From positions 119,334,015 to 119,398,014 of the forward strand of contig OX328123.1 in assembly GCA_946811695.1 (NCBI GenBank): 64,000 bases of DNA, written 5' to 3'. Below the pieces are notes generated by a model. The model was not told the DNA's origin. It was given only the letters and a program-made list of their open reading frames with translations, and ran no database searches. Shown here in pieces: positions 1 to 10,196 of this stretch. Position 1 is the stretch's first letter. Every line of letters starts with the position of its first letter. The translations under genes were made by a program, and so were the position numbers. This stretch comes from Gonocerus acuteangulatus (taxonomy: Eukaryota > Arthropoda > Insecta > Hemiptera > Coreidae).

Positions 1-236
1 AGCTCCAAGGTTCTCCAGGGTGCACAAGGCCACGCCTCCGTGACTCCTTCCACCAGACAAAACACTGGGCTCTTTATGCACACATCTGTACCCTGCCAAA
101 GTCCTTGCAAAGCCTCAGGAAATTTAGTTTCCTGAAGGGCCACGACCAGTGTACGTCTGAATTAAGTAGCGTAGTTCGTCACTGTGCTCCGAAAATCCCC
201 GTATGTTCCATTGTAGAATTTTGTTTGATTGGACCA
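1..236 (-). pseudogene. 5' end of LINE ORF2 (AP-endonuclease domain), cut by window edge
   Basis: On the minus strand this reads as the beginning of a non-LTR retrotransposon ORF2, whose N-terminal AP-like endonuclease nicks target DNA. The opening motif ILQWNIRGF is visible, followed by SDELRYLIQTYT. The ALQETKFPEALQGLW segment lies in a different frame, and a further shift gives GGVALCTLENL. The order of these motifs is that of jockey-clade ORF2 proteins. At least two frame changes within about 230 bases mean it is not functional. The rest of ORF2 (reverse transcriptase) would lie left of position 1. It belongs to the same element as the ORF1 pieces at 382-1740. Confidence 0.8.
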
Positions 237-795
237 CACTATTTTTTGGGTGGAACGCTATTGCTCCGGGTCAGCTAACTGTGTATTTGGCCTTCTTTTC
301 TTACCCTTGGGCCATCCTTTTTTCTTAGGTATGACTAGCGAATATGGGCCTCCACCATCGTCCCCCACATCCCCGACGCTTTCAGCACCGGAGATTGAGG
401 GGGACGCCAGCGGCCCACACACGCCTTTTTGGCGGAATTAGATGCCCCGTTTCATTGTTCTCATCTACCGAGGTAGATGAGGTAGATGGGAGGTTGGGGA
501 GGGACGAAGGAAGGGATAGAGTAGAAGGAGGGGGCAAAATGGGTGGTGAGGGGGGAAGGGGTAGAGTGGAGAGAGGAATAGGAATAGGAGGGGGCATAGA
601 AAGTTTCGAGGAAGATTGGGAGGTAGGTTTTAAGACAATAATTTTCATTCCTTTATCATTTTTGGGGTCCTCATTGGACTCCTTATCACTTTTAACTGCG
701 CTGGAGTAGGCGCCTCTCCAGGCATATGACGTATTATTAACAAGAGCTCTAGCTTGTTGAAAGGTTAGGTCTTTTAATTCCGTCCTCAATTTCAT
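237..795 (-). pseudogene. LINE ORF1 C-terminal part, proline-rich, frameshifted
   Basis: This is the continuation of the gag-like ORF1 at 838-1740 after a frame change and stop. The reading frame at 382-795 begins MKLRTELKDLTFQQARALV, a helical segment, then a Pro/Ser-rich tail (many PPP and PLP steps around residues 65-110). After 382 the basic KKKGWPKGKKRRPNTQL segment appears in another frame and ends just before the ORF2 start. A proline-rich, basic tail after the zinc knuckles is usual for jockey-type ORF1. At least two frameshifts separate the pieces. Confidence 0.65.
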
Positions 796-837
796 GATTT
801 CTTTTTCAATTTTAAACTCAATACAGTCTTTTGATCG

Positions 838-1740
838 CTAATCGTGAGGTTCATCGCAGTTTGGAGGTGACGGGCAAGGATCTGGACTATGTGTTGGATA
901 TCCAAAAGTACACATCACTTGGGCCGACTTACACCTTGCTGCCGAATGTCCAAACCTTTGACATTTGAAGCATCTCAATGGGGGAGGAATGTAAGGGCGA
1001 ACATTTAACTTGTAGAAGGCCGCTTGGATACAGGAAGGGATCTCGGGTTGGTCAAAAGTGAGCATCGCGCTTACCGTGAACTCAAGCCTTTCTTCAGTCC
1101 CGCTCGGAGATTTCTTTCTTCGAAAAAATCTACGGACGGCAAATCCTCCTTGGCTTTTCAGTCCCTCAAGAATTTCCTCGTCCGTTGAGTGCTCCAAATC
1201 AAAACATGTTACGATACCCCTGGACGAGTTCAGCGTTCTATGCAATTCTGCATTGACACTGAACGAGCCCAGAGTCTTAGAGGTCATGATTTTATCAGAC
1301 TGATCCTTGCTTGCTGCCTCAACCAGCAGGGATCCACTTGACATTTTACTAATCCCAGTAACTGTTCCGTGCGTTTGCTTCACTAATTTATTTATAAGGA
1401 ACGGCGAGACTTTCAAAAATGAGTGTCCTTCCGCTCTACTTATTACAATAAATTTAGCGAATTTCTGCGTTTTTGGGATACACAAATCTTCCATAGCTCG
1501 TCTTTTCGTTCGTTTTCTCCTCTTCTTCTCAGGGGACTTTGTAGGCGTTTTGTACGGCTCTAAAGTATACCGAGAAGGGGAGGAAATATTAGGTATGGCG
1601 CATGTCCGATTAGCACCCTCAGGTGCAATTAGGGTTAAGTTTTCGTTAGATGTAGGTAGGTCCGAGTCCATGCTAATGTCTCTCAGAGGGTCCTGCTTTC
1701 TCTCTGAGTAATCCAATAAGGGGAGTCCGGCTTTTTCCAT
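838..1740 (-). pseudogene. LINE ORF1 (gag-like nucleic-acid binding protein), jockey type
   Basis: The frame runs 300 codons from ATG at 1740 to a stop at 838. The N-terminal third is polar, with a basic stretch (KKRRKRTKRR, about residues 72-81). The middle resembles the folded RNA-binding region of insect non-LTR gag proteins, ending in the typical RPYIPPPLRCFKCQRFGH lead-in. A CCHC knuckle, CFKCQRFGHSAARC, is intact near residue 257. The following knuckles are degraded (CTFGYPTHSPDPC) and the frame stops early instead of running into the tail at 382-795. Known role of the family: coating element RNA during target-primed reverse transcription. The element is probably dead but moderately young, because the first 280 codons are open. 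Confidence 0.8.
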
Positions 1741-2127
1741 TGTCGTAGGAAATTGATTTTTTGGTGACTTAGACCCCTAATCCTCGTCACCGAGTCTGCT
1801 GGTGGGGCTGCCACCTAGGCCGGCAGACCGGCACAGTTCCTCCCGAAGGAGAGGATCCGCTCAGCAGGGGAGGTGTACCTGCCTCATCACGGACCCCCGC
1901 CTCTGCTGTTCGCCGTTCTTATGGGTTCACCAAAAGAACGTTGCCCAGGGGGTAACACGGGGAGATCAGCAGTAGGCGTTGACGTTGGGAATCAGGTATA
2001 CTAGGAGATGCTAAGCAGTGGAATAGGGCGCTATAGCATAGCAGAGCTCCCAAAAGAAGTCGGACGGCTCCCATATCCGCACGTCCGCTCCAGCAACCCT
2101 TTAGCCCGCCCATTTACCCCCCCCCCA
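1741..2127 (-). other. Probable LINE 5' UTR/promoter region
   Basis: This is a sharply GC-richer block directly upstream of ORF1 on the minus strand, ending at a run of C at 2119-2127, beyond which the sequence becomes AT-rich. The change in composition marks the likely 5' end of the element, so the copy may be full length at its 5' end. A 64-codon frame here (1919-2113, minus) begins with a hydrophobic stretch but is most simply UTR sequence. Confidence 0.5.
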
Positions 2128-2725
2128 TGTGTGCTTATTATTTATAAATGTAATACTAACTATTTATATCTGTCATACTACTGTTTAAATGGTTAATATA
2201 AATGACCAACAAAGAAAAATAAGATGAAGGATAAAAAGCATTTTTTTTTTTTTTTTTAATTTATTTATGTATTTAAAAGAATATAACAATCTATTCCTGA
2301 TACCAGATACACTTTTTGTTAATGATTATTCTATGTTGTAACAAATGTAGCACACAATTTTGGATTATAGGAAAAACAAAATGAAATAAAACCTAAGCAT
2401 GATAAAAAGCATAATCCATCATAAGAATTAATCAAAACGTAATGTAAAACCGTTATAATAAGGTAAGCAACGATTCTATTTTAGAATTTATATCTTCAGT
2501 ATTCCAGAGCAAATGTTCTGAGATTTAAGGATGATGTAAAATAATACAGGTTCCGAGCTTCAGGTTCATTCAGGTCCTTGAGTGAAATAAATAGGTTTTC
2601 GGGAGGTATGTTTATAATATATAAAAGATGAGATGATCTGTAGAGTTTAAAAATTGGCCTTGCAACTAAAATATCGTAAATGTTCTATAGATGATTGGTA
2701 TTAGAGATTAGGTAATTTTTTTGTG
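2128..2725. other. AT-rich stretch, nothing recognised
   Basis: A poly-T tract near 2240-2258 is present. No open frame, RNA gene or repeat boundary was identified. Confidence 0.5.
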
Positions 2726-2985
2726 ATATCCTCGATACAAATGCAGAGTATCGATTGTGAAAATCACCACTTTCTAGAGTGAAAAAACTTTTGTTCATTA
2801 CATTGTTTTTGGACTGTGAAATAGTCGGCAGATTCAACCTTTTGAGAATAATTACTTTATCCTTTCACGGAGTGAACTTAGATTCGAGAGTTTGCCGTCC
2901 ATTAGTCCAACAGCAATCAGTATAGATTGAAAATGAAAAATGCGTTTTTTCACATTCGGTACTCTGCATTTGTATCGACGATATT
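2726..2985. mobile_element. Palindromic MITE-like element
   Basis: The two ends are inverted copies of each other. The left arm (about 2727-2764) contains CGATACAAATGCAGAGTA, and the right arm (about 2945-2984) contains its complement TACTCTGCATTTGTATCG. The arms are about 38 bp with a few mismatches and the interior has no coding potential. The superfamily is unknown because no clear target duplication was seen. Confidence 0.55.
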
Positions 2986-3200
2986 TTTATTTTTTCTATT
3001 TCTTAATGGATTAGAGTATATTATAAATTATACATTAGAGAAGCCAAATCCACTCTTGAAGAAAATTTCTATCGGCCACTCAGCCCAATTCATTTCGCTT
3101 TCGGCTGAGCCTTGGTTAGTAGTTGTCATTTGAAATGTTTTAGTATTTCTATGTATCCTTGGCTTAAATAATATGATTTAATTGAAAGTTAAATAAACTG
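2986..3200. other. Non-coding spacer
   Basis: A 68-codon frame starting at 2927 crosses from the MITE into this spacer. It has no recognisable motif and is likely random. Confidence 0.4.
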
Positions 3201-3202
3201 TG

Positions 3203-3530
3203 GGGCGAGGTTAGCTCAATGGTAGAGCACTGGACTCATATGCTGGAGGACCTGAGTTCAAATCTCGACCAAGCACTAAAGATTTTCTAGTGTCTTCGTT
3301 CATGCGTTGGATTCGGCCTGCCTTACAGCCCCTGGGCCAACCCAGCCATTAATTTATTAATGGGCACCTTGGTGCTAATGACTCAAGCAGTCAAAGCAGA
3401 AAGGGGAAAATGAGACGGCCGGGACATAGTATTGACCACAATATTCCCCTCGTGTGCCTTATGGTTATGAATTAGATACCTCTATAGTATCTGCCCCTCA
3501 GGGCCCTTGTGGCCTGTCAAGGGACTGATG
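3203..3530 (+). repeat. tRNA-derived SINE, copy 1
   Basis: The head is tRNA-like: GGTTAGCTCAATGGTAGAGC matches a D-arm/A box, CTCATAT sits where an anticodon loop (CAT) would be, and GAGTTCAAATCTC is a B box. The anticodon stem does not pair well and no clean acceptor stem closes, so it is a SINE head rather than a working tRNA. The non-tRNA body runs to about 3530 and contains GGTGCTAATGACTCAAGC and CAGGGCCCTTGTGGCC. A diverged copy lies at 18375-18600, and short related pieces lie at 54192 and 62797. SINEs of this type are transcribed by RNA polymerase III and mobilised by a partner LINE. Confidence 0.75.
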
Positions 3531-4039
3531 TTTTAAAAATTTAACTGTAGAACCAAATTTATCAGTTTTTGAGTACTTGGAAACGACACACTACAGTGGC
3601 TAGGGAGGGGTTTAATATCGGTCCTAAGTGCCCAGTCGTCTTAGTCCACTATAGCATATTTATTTCTTTCTTTTAATTTGCAAGGGGAGGACATAGTATA
3701 ATTACATAGGAGAGTGTTACGTGAATCGTAGTAAGTACACTTAATAAATATTAAATGTTCTTTACATCTAATACCCATTAAAATTTGCCGCGTATTTTAC
3801 ATTATGTTCGCCTCTTTCATATACATGCTGTTTCAGTGTGCATTTGCGAACGTGTCTGGCCTGTACGGCTACATGTCGGATTGTTTAATAGAAATAAATA
3901 TATTAAACCATTAGTGACCCTAAGGTTAAACAATAACAATAACGAGTAAAGGACACTATCCAACATTAGATGGGAATTCGCATAATTGTGAGGCTGGAGA
4001 CCTGTACCTCTATCAGCCTTATTTAGGACTTTATTTATT
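3531..4039. other. Non-coding, nothing recognised
   Basis: No conserved frame or repeat boundary was seen. The 85-codon minus frame at 3817-4074 has no recognisable domain. Confidence 0.4.
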
Positions 4040-4612
4040 TTAATAAAAAATATGGGAACATTAAAACAAAACAAAACAATTCTTTATAAAATGATAATAC
4101 GCCCTGTACTGTTATATGCCTGTCCTGTTTGGAGTTCAACCTGTTCAACAAACTATAAAAAACTTCAGGTTATCCAAAATATCTGTCCCCGCATAATAAA
4201 TGACTACCCTAGATACACTAAAATTACAGACATGCACGACGAGCTGGAAATGCCGACAATCACAGATTATATACACACACTCAGGACTAAATTCTTTCAT
4301 TCAGTACAACTATCAGACAATCCACTAATAGCTGAAATAGGTAATTATAACAAAGAAAGCCTCAGACGGACCAAACATATACTTCTGGACACCTGACCTC
4401 ATCTTAGTAAGTTAATAATATCAAATGTATACTAGTATTTTTCTTGGGTTTTTGTTTATAATTTTTCCCAAAGTTTCAACATTACTTAAGATCATTGTGA
4501 ATGTAGTTCGACAATAATGATATGTAAAATATTTAATAACAAGTAAGACTAAATGTAAATATTGTATATTCAATTTTTAAATAAAAATTTCTTCTTCTTC
4601 TTCTTCTATTAG
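4040..4612 (+). mobile_element. 5'-truncated LINE fragment: reverse transcriptase C-terminus, 3' UTR and CTT tail
   Basis: The open frame 4052-4396 encodes 114 residues typical of the C-terminal part of jockey-clade ORF2: LRP-type segment MIIRPVLLYACPVWSS, then LQVIQN.CPRII and EMPTITDYIHTL. It lies after the catalytic domain, so this is a dead 3' fragment. The UTR after 4396 ends in AATAAA-like sequence followed by a (TTC)n microsatellite at about 4588-4606, a usual 3' terminus for arthropod LINEs. Truncation at the 5' side is expected from incomplete reverse transcription. Confidence 0.8.
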
Positions 4613-6098
4613 CCTTCTGGGTATTCATGGTTTAACATCAGATCGTTCTAATGCAAGGTAAACCATAAATGTAATGTTTTTATCCTCTGCTTTGGGGTTT
4701 ATAACAGTAGATGTATAGGACCCTAAACCAACGTTTTATACTCTATTAAGACCCATTGTACTTGTATATTCGAAATATACAGACCAACGTGTTTTTATAA
4801 CCTTTTTTTTTTTTTTTTTTTTTTTTAAATCCAAAATCACAAAAAGTTTGCCTTGAAGGCAAAAGGTCAATGAATAAAATAAAAAACCAGCCTGTATTCC
4901 TTTATTCCGTACTTCGTTTTCAGGGTTCAAATGAAGCTTCTGAGATTGCTGAACATATTGAGCCATTTTAATAAATTGGCGATTAGATTTAAACTGTTAT
5001 TTATTGACCTTCTGCTCCAACAAGACAAAATAGTTTTTTACGTTAAACGAAATAAATGGGGAAAAAAATGCATAAAGTTTGTTCCATAACTGGAACTTAC
5101 TATAGAAAAACACACACACACACTGGAAGCACCGTTATTTTCGTTATCTATGAGTACTATAATGGAGAGAGGAAAACACGCCCTAATATAAAGATTTATA
5201 AATTAAGTGAATATCTTCCTCTGTATCACACTGCGATTTAATAAGTATATTTATTAATTTTTGTAGATATTTATCAATAAAGCTGGGAATTCTTAGCTTG
5301 GAAGTTGCCGATATATAAGAAAGAACTATAAAAGAAAGAAGGCTTCTTCATAAGCAGTTGTAACAGTTTTATTCGAAAATTGAAACTATCTAGGAAATCG
5401 GTCGAATTGATTTTGAAAGTTCTTTTACCGTTTCTTCAGGATTAAGTTTGAGAAAGTTTTTATCCAATAAATAAAGTTTTCAATCAAATGAACTTTATGG
5501 CTTATCAAACTTTGGAATGTAAATATCTTCGTTTAGTTTGCATTTCACTTTCTTTTCTTCGTCCTAGTCGATCCTTTAAAGTTCCTTTTAAATGTAGCGT
5601 TTAATACCTCTTGAAGATCCATAAATATCAATTTCTTTCTTTATTCTATATAATTCAATTCCATGTGTGAGTTTGGAACAATCTTTAGGCAAATTGGTCC
5701 TTCTCGTAATTATTCTTACACGATTTTGTATCTAATGAATTTATTTTGTTTCAGGTTTGATCTTTATGAGTTTAAACATTCTTCTATTTCATACTGTTAC
5801 ATCGTTTTCGGAAAAAATGGAAGTGAGTAAAACATTGATGTATTTATTAATGACAATTCTATGTATTGTACTGTTTGGGGTATACATTTGATTAATAAAT
5901 CAGTGCTTTGTTCAAAATATAACCTTAACCTTCATATAATTCAAAACATTAAATGGTATTATTTTGTAATGTTCATCGTTGCTTGTAAACATAAAAAGAA
6001 TCATTCGTCGCTCAGGACACACGAGGAAGGTACACAAGAAGGCACAGACAATATTAAAAATAATGTTTTGATATTTTAAATATATTATAAACACCTAC
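4613..6098. other. Non-coding, nothing recognised
   Basis: The stretch contains a poly-T tract (4804-4826), a short (CA)n run near 5110 and only short frames without domains. Nothing links them to a known gene. Confidence 0.45.
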
Positions 6099-6099
6099 C

Positions 6100-6350
6100 T
6101 CAAGTAATAAAAGTCCGTCACGTTGGAGCTGGATCACTAAGCACTTTCTCCAGAATTTGGGAAGTGTAGACCGCATTCCTGAATAATTTGCTTAAACTAA
6201 CCTATAGAGATAAAATAAAAACAAGTATAGTTCTTCTCTATTACGTTTTTAATGAGCAAATATTTCAATAATTAATTTTGTAATTAGCTTCCTTCCACGT
6301 ATGCGTGGAACTACACTACTAATAAATATAGAAACCTGATGAGTTGATAA
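6100..6350 (+). mobile_element. HINE-like family C, partial copy (one terminus)
   Basis: It starts with AAAGTCCGTCACG, followed by GGAGCTGG and AAGCACTTTCTC, then a body homologous to 7481-7690: GTGTAGAC.GC, AATTTGCTTAAA, AAATAAAAAC. Only this end of the element is present; sequence after 6350 passes into a Penelope-like repeat. See the full copies at 7476-8510 and 54481-55790. Confidence 0.6.
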
Positions 6351-6461
6351 GTGCTGCCACTTCTTTGAGACCTCCACTAAGTTATCCAGGTTTCATAACA
6401 AATAAAAGCCAATCAGGTCTCCCAGTTCCATAATTTTATATTTAAATAATTTTAAACAATA

Positions 6462-6483
6462 TTTCGGCTTATGCCATCATCAG
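6462..6483 (-). ncRNA. Hammerhead-like core, copy 1 (candidate)
   Basis: On the minus strand CTGATGA is followed by TGGC, loop ATAA, GCC and GAAA. A possible helix III (ATATT with AATAT) follows. One extra base lies between CTGATGA and the GGC/GCC helix, so self-cleavage is uncertain. Confidence 0.4.
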
Positions 6484-6642
6484 GAAATCTCTGGAAATAT
6501 AATTTCTTAAATTCTTGTTATTGGTCTTCTAAATCTTAGAACACCAATAACAATTTTTTTCAACAAACATATAACCCACTGCATCCTACTTACTTAATAT
6601 CACAGCTTAAAAAAAATATCACGATTTTGCTCGTCATCATTC

Positions 6643-6664
6643 CTGATGATGGCATAAGCCGAAA
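6643..6664 (+). ncRNA. Hammerhead-like core, copy 2 (candidate)
   Basis: The core CTGATGA-TGGC-ATAA-GCC-GAAA is identical to the minus-strand copy at 6462-6483, again followed by ATATT...AATAT that can form a 5-bp helix III ending in TA. Helix I around it is only partly complementary. Confidence 0.4.
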
Positions 6665-6740
6665 TATTGTTTAAAATTATTTAAATATAAAATTATGAAA
6701 CTGGGAGACCTGATTAGCTTTTTCAGATCTTGATGAATGC

Positions 6741-7083
6741 TATAATCCTTAGTGAGAAATACTAATTTTCATTGTTAATTGTCCATCTTTAAAATAATGA
6801 AATGACTAGAGTAAAATATGTTCGTATTTTCATGATCGTTGAATCTGTAGTATTTAGACGTTCCGTATGGAAAGGGAATTGTAAAGCTGAAAGTGAGGGG
6901 AGGGGAAGCTGAAATCGTCTCAACAAAAAAGTGGAGGATTACAAGTTTTTATCTTGGCGGATTCCAAGTTAAATGGGACCTCCCTACTCTCCTTTTAAAG
7001 GAACAACTTCTGCTGAAGTCATCCACCCTAGTTCTTCAATCCGAACATTTAAAATTTCTAGAAAAGCACAGATTAATTTCACT
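6741..7083. other. Non-coding, nothing recognised
   Basis: Only a 64-codon frame (6893-7087, plus) without recognisable motifs is present. Confidence 0.4.
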
Positions 7084-7302
7084 CTAGATTGAGAATATCA
7101 AACAACAAAGAGATTGTTGTTGAGTTTCTTCTGGTTGAAACGAACGACATTTTAATAATCTATCAATAATATCAGGCTGTACCGTATGAAATGTCAGTTT
7201 TGGACTTGCCGTGGCTCCTACTCCGAGTTCTTTGGCATATTCCCTAGTGCTTTTTGACGGACAAGATTCAACCCTTTCTTTCAGGTGGTCATTGTCAAGC
7301 AT
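7084..7302 (-). pseudogene. Mariner transposase N-terminal helix-turn-helix fragment
   Basis: The first 36 residues, LDNDHLKERVES.PSKSTREYAKELGVG, match the first DNA-binding helix-turn-helix of mariner transposases (the family pattern is LD..HLK..E..PSQTTRELAEELGVS). Immediately after about residue 36 the reading frame passes into the element's own terminal inverted repeat, so the second DNA-binding motif and the DDD catalytic domain are deleted. The product cannot be an active transposase. Confidence 0.6.
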
Positions 7303-7475
7303 GGTTTCTGGCCTACCAGAAAAATAATACGGATTTCCGTTGAAGTAATAATTTAAGTTTTATTTTCTTCTCGTTTTATCGTTCTCACAACACAGTGTGC
7401 AAGTTACTGATTAAATAATATGAATAAAAGAGCTTTAATTCTATATGAATAACAATGATGTTTGTAAATAATGAA

Positions 7476-8383
7476 ATAAAAAGTCCGTCACGCAGGAGCC
7501 ATCCTCAGAATTTGGGGTGTGTAGACTGCTTTCCAGATCAATTTGCTTAAAATATCCTACATAAATAAAATAAAAACATGAATAGTTCTCTTTTAATTTT
7601 GTAATGAGTAACTGTTCAATTATTAATTTGCTTCCAGAGTTATGTTTACACATGGTACCTACTACACTACCTAATAAATACAAAAAACTTCATATTTTCG
7701 TCTTTTGATCTGACTCAGAAACAGGATACAGTCCCTCTAGTGGGAGATAGCGCTCCTTGCGGCGGCCTTGCGAACCTACGTCTGGCGGGCTATTCTGTTG
7801 AAATATATTTCAAAGTAAACCCCCTTTCCGATTGACCGATTTAGCTCATTTTTACAACACTTCTGTCCCATGAGTTACCCACGACATATACCGCAATTCG
7901 TTACAATGCAGCAGAAATTACGACCGGTATGAGTATATTAGTAATTTGGGTCCGGAGTAAACCCCCCCCCTCCTAATGAACCGATTTAGTTTATTTTTAC
8001 AACACATTTTTACCTGTAGATTACCACTCCAAATACCGAGTTTCGTCGAAATATAACAAAAATCACGGCTGGTAGTGGCGAATTGGTATTGTGGGTCCGA
8101 AGTAACCCCCCCCCCTTCTAATGAGCCAATTTAGTCGATTTTAATTTTTACATCTCACTTTTCTCTCTTGATTACTAATACGAATACCAAGTTTCATTGA
8201 AATATAACAAATATTACGGCTGGCATGGTCAAATTAGTGTTTTGGGGTGGGGGTAAACCCCCCCTTCCGGTGGACCGATTTCGGTGGTTAACGAACTCGT
8301 TCAATCGTTTGCTAATTGAATGCTATATACCAAGTTTCGTGACGAAAAAACAAAAACTCTGGCCGCTATCATGTTAACAGACG

Positions 8384-8447
<64 letters not shown>

Positions 8448-8510
8448 TTTTCAAAAATTCCGTCATGAGTGCAACCTCAATAGCTACTTTCCTTCGGAGG
8501 AAAGTGCTAA
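7476..8510 (-). mobile_element. HINE-like (Helentron-associated) family C, copy 1
   Basis: This non-autonomous element is homologous along its length to 54481-55790. One end is AAAAAGTCCGTCACGCAGG (7477-7495). The other carries the hairpin ACTTTCCT-TCGG-AGGAAAGT (8486-8505) and AGCACTTTCC on the minus strand. The interior holds several imperfect repeats around runs of C or G (for example 7960, 8105, 8258), each with an AAACTTGGTAT-like segment, and a (TA)n tract at 8386-8443. A terminal hairpin, asymmetrical inverted ends and an internal microsatellite are the architecture of Helentron-associated elements such as DINE-1. No coding capacity was seen. It lies inside a mariner derivative. Confidence 0.6.
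8386..8443. repeat. (TA)n microsatellite, 58 bp
   Basis: A pure dinucleotide tract inside HINE copy 1, next to TGTTAACAGACGCG. The equivalent position in copy 2 also carries (TA)n. Confidence 0.95.
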
Positions 8511-8572
8511 AAAGGGAAAGGATTAAATCGCAAAGTAAACAAAACTGACATTTCATACGGTACAGCCTGATA

Positions 8573-9238
8573 TAAGGTTTTATGATTTAGGCATTTCGCA
8601 GAGATTAAGTAAAGTCGACTTCTGCTACGTAGGATGGAAAATAATGAATGACAACTTTCTTGAAGTATAAAAAAAAAAAAATAAATAAATAATAGGTTGC
8701 AGATAATAAAACAAGGAATAGTTGGTATTTGGCTAAGAGAAACTTCAGATTATTGAGAAAATCTATATTTTGGAAGGTTTCAGCATGCTCTCCAGTTTTT
8801 AAGTACGGTAGTCTACAGCTTCCTCATGGTACCCATTTGCTATTTTTAGTCTTCCTCCATACCCTTGCAGAAGAAGGCTGCCAAAGACCATGTAGACAAT
8901 CGTGGGGCAATCGTGGAGAATAAATTGCTCTCGTAAGATTGAGAATCGGAAATTCACGGTTTGCTCATGATTACCTGATGACAATAACTAAAAAAAAAAA
9001 ACAAAAAAAAAAAAAACGACTTTCACTACATGCAGAACTGTTCTAACATGTAAATCATATTTTAACTTAGCTGTAATGATGGAAATTCCATCATATTGAA
9101 AGAATGAAGGATATTAATATATTTAAAATAATATAAAGAAAAAAGAGCATTGACTAAATAGCTCTCATATATTTTTTGTATTTTTTATTTATTGTACTGT
9201 GAATCAACATGTAGGACATTAGAGTCGGGCTATCTATC
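8573..9238. other. Non-coding, with short dispersed repeat
   Basis: The segment 8700-8790 (GGCTAAGAGAAACTTCAG ... AAATCTATATTTTGG ... CAGCATGCTCT) resembles 61380-61460, so it belongs to a dispersed repeat of unknown type. Poly-A tracts occur at 8669-8682 and 8990-9015. No gene was recognised. Confidence 0.4.
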
Positions 9239-9239
9239 G

Positions 9240-9362
9240 GTTGCTACCCTTCCTAACATTCAAGGAATATGAAATGAAGAACTGAAGCTGGTGCAAAGGG
9301 GACTGGAGTCTGCAGCTCGCTCTTAGGAGTCCAAGGCGTTATCCGCTAGACCATGGGAGGAG
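9240..9362 (-). repeat. tRNA-Arg-like SINE
   Basis: On the minus strand the sequence begins CCCATGGTCTAGCGGATAAC, an A-box/D-arm like that of tRNA-Arg. GGACTCCTAAG at the anticodon position would read CCT, and GACTCCAGTCCCC is a decayed B box. A non-tRNA body and an AATAAA-rich tail follow towards 9190. The T-arm does not pair properly, so this is a SINE rather than an active tRNA gene. Confidence 0.55.
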
Positions 9363-9555
9363 ACTCGAGATCCAGTTAAGTTGAGAAAAAAGTTGAGGAT
9401 GAATGGTTCTGCTAGGGGAGATTTATACGCCGAAAATAACTTCTTTGGGAGAAAAACAATAGAGCTACATCGAATTTATATATGGTCACACCTCGGGAAA
9501 CTTTATTTATGAAATACGAGCATTATTGGAAAATATAAGGTAGGTAATTACATTA

Positions 9556-9915
9556 AAAGAAACGTCCCTCTTGCAGGAGCCGCATAACTAAGCTTATTTT
9601 TAAGGAAGGTAAGTAATGTAAATCGCATTCCTGCACAACTGCTGTAACCATTACTAAGGGTGCAAACATAGAGGGTAGCCGAGAGGGTTGAAAATAATGC
9701 ATGTATTTACAGTTGCCAGAACATAGTTGAGCGGCGAGTGTAGCCGGAGGGTTAAACCCATCTGAGCTACCCTCTTGGCTACTTTCTCGGCTACCCTCTA
9801 TTTCGCCGCTCCACTATGTTTTCACCCTAAGTAAACGTAATACTAAAGAGTAAAAATAAAAAAAGAAAATGAATAGTTTAGCTCTTTTAAATAGGTAACA
9901 CAGGTACAGAAAATA
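9556..9915 (+). mobile_element. HINE-like family C, partial copy, split by a MITE
   Basis: The terminus AACGTCCCTCTTGCAGGAGC and the body (TGTAAATCGCATTCCTG, later AATAAAAAAAGAAAATGAATAG) align with the family C copies at 6100 and 7481. The copy is interrupted at 9657-9828 by a MITE. Confidence 0.55.
9657..9828. mobile_element. 172-bp MITE nested in HINE copy
   Basis: The inverted ends are AGGGTGCAAACATAG and CTATGTTTTCACCCT (one mismatch). Inside, GAGGGTAGCCGAGA and TCTCGGCTACCCTC form a second inverted pair, so the element can fold on itself. HINE sequence resumes on both sides. No exact target duplication could be fixed. Confidence 0.65.
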
Positions 9916-10196
9916 AAAAAAAAGTGGTTTGTTTCAAAGACACCCTACATATCAGGACCTTGGAAGAGAAAGTACGAATCTGAAAAGTCGGATTTTTTTT
10001 TTTTATATAATTTTCTGAGTCAGAAAGATGCAGTAACAGCTTCAAGTTAAAGTGCAAGCACCATCATCTATGAAACATTTTATGTCCGAATTGAAGGGCA
10101 AATCCCGGGTCTAAAACTCCCCTCCTAGCATCTTGTTATCTATAAATCACTCGAAAAAATTATAATTAAAACACTTAATTTAAATTGCATACTTTT
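9916..10196. other. Non-coding spacer
   Basis: Nothing was recognised apart from a poly-T run at about 9992-10002. Confidence 0.4.

Larger units (their letters stand above)
6379..6740. repeat. Inverted pair of Penelope-like terminal repeats
   Basis: The left arm (about 6386-6490, minus sense) and right arm (about 6637-6735, plus sense) are near-identical inverted copies sharing CTGGGAGACCTGATT, ATATTGTTTAAAATTATTT and the CTGATGATGGC...GCCGAAA core. Repeats with a CTGANGA-helix-GAAA block are characteristic of Penelope-like element (PLE) long terminal repeats. Two further copies lie at 34724-34840 and 35095-35215. The spacer (6491-6636) has no coding sequence. Confidence 0.6.
7172..8570 (-). 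mobile_element. Mariner-like deletion derivative, interrupted by a HINE element
   Basis: It is bounded by perfect inverted repeats of about 30 bp: TCAGGCTGTACCGTATGAAA at 7172 and its complement ending at 8570, each flanked by TA as expected for Tc1/mariner insertion. Just inside the left repeat is a piece of mariner transposase helix-turn-helix (minus strand, about 7195-7302), and the rest of the transposase is missing. A complete HINE family C copy (7476-8510) sits inside, so the mariner insertion is older than that HINE insertion. Confidence 0.65.

Noticed and set aside
1919..2113. 64-codon minus frame with a signal-peptide-like start
   Set aside because: It lies in the GC-rich 5' UTR of a LINE; no conserved mature part.
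3203..3275. Possible functional tRNA gene (CAT anticodon)
   Set aside because: A and B boxes are present but the anticodon and acceptor stems do not pair and a SINE body follows, with a second copy at 18375.
8320..8526. Frames made of repeated Ile-Tyr
   Set aside because: Translation of (TA)n microsatellites; the same applies at 17157, 23463, 30728, 32087, 33379, 41352 and 54605.
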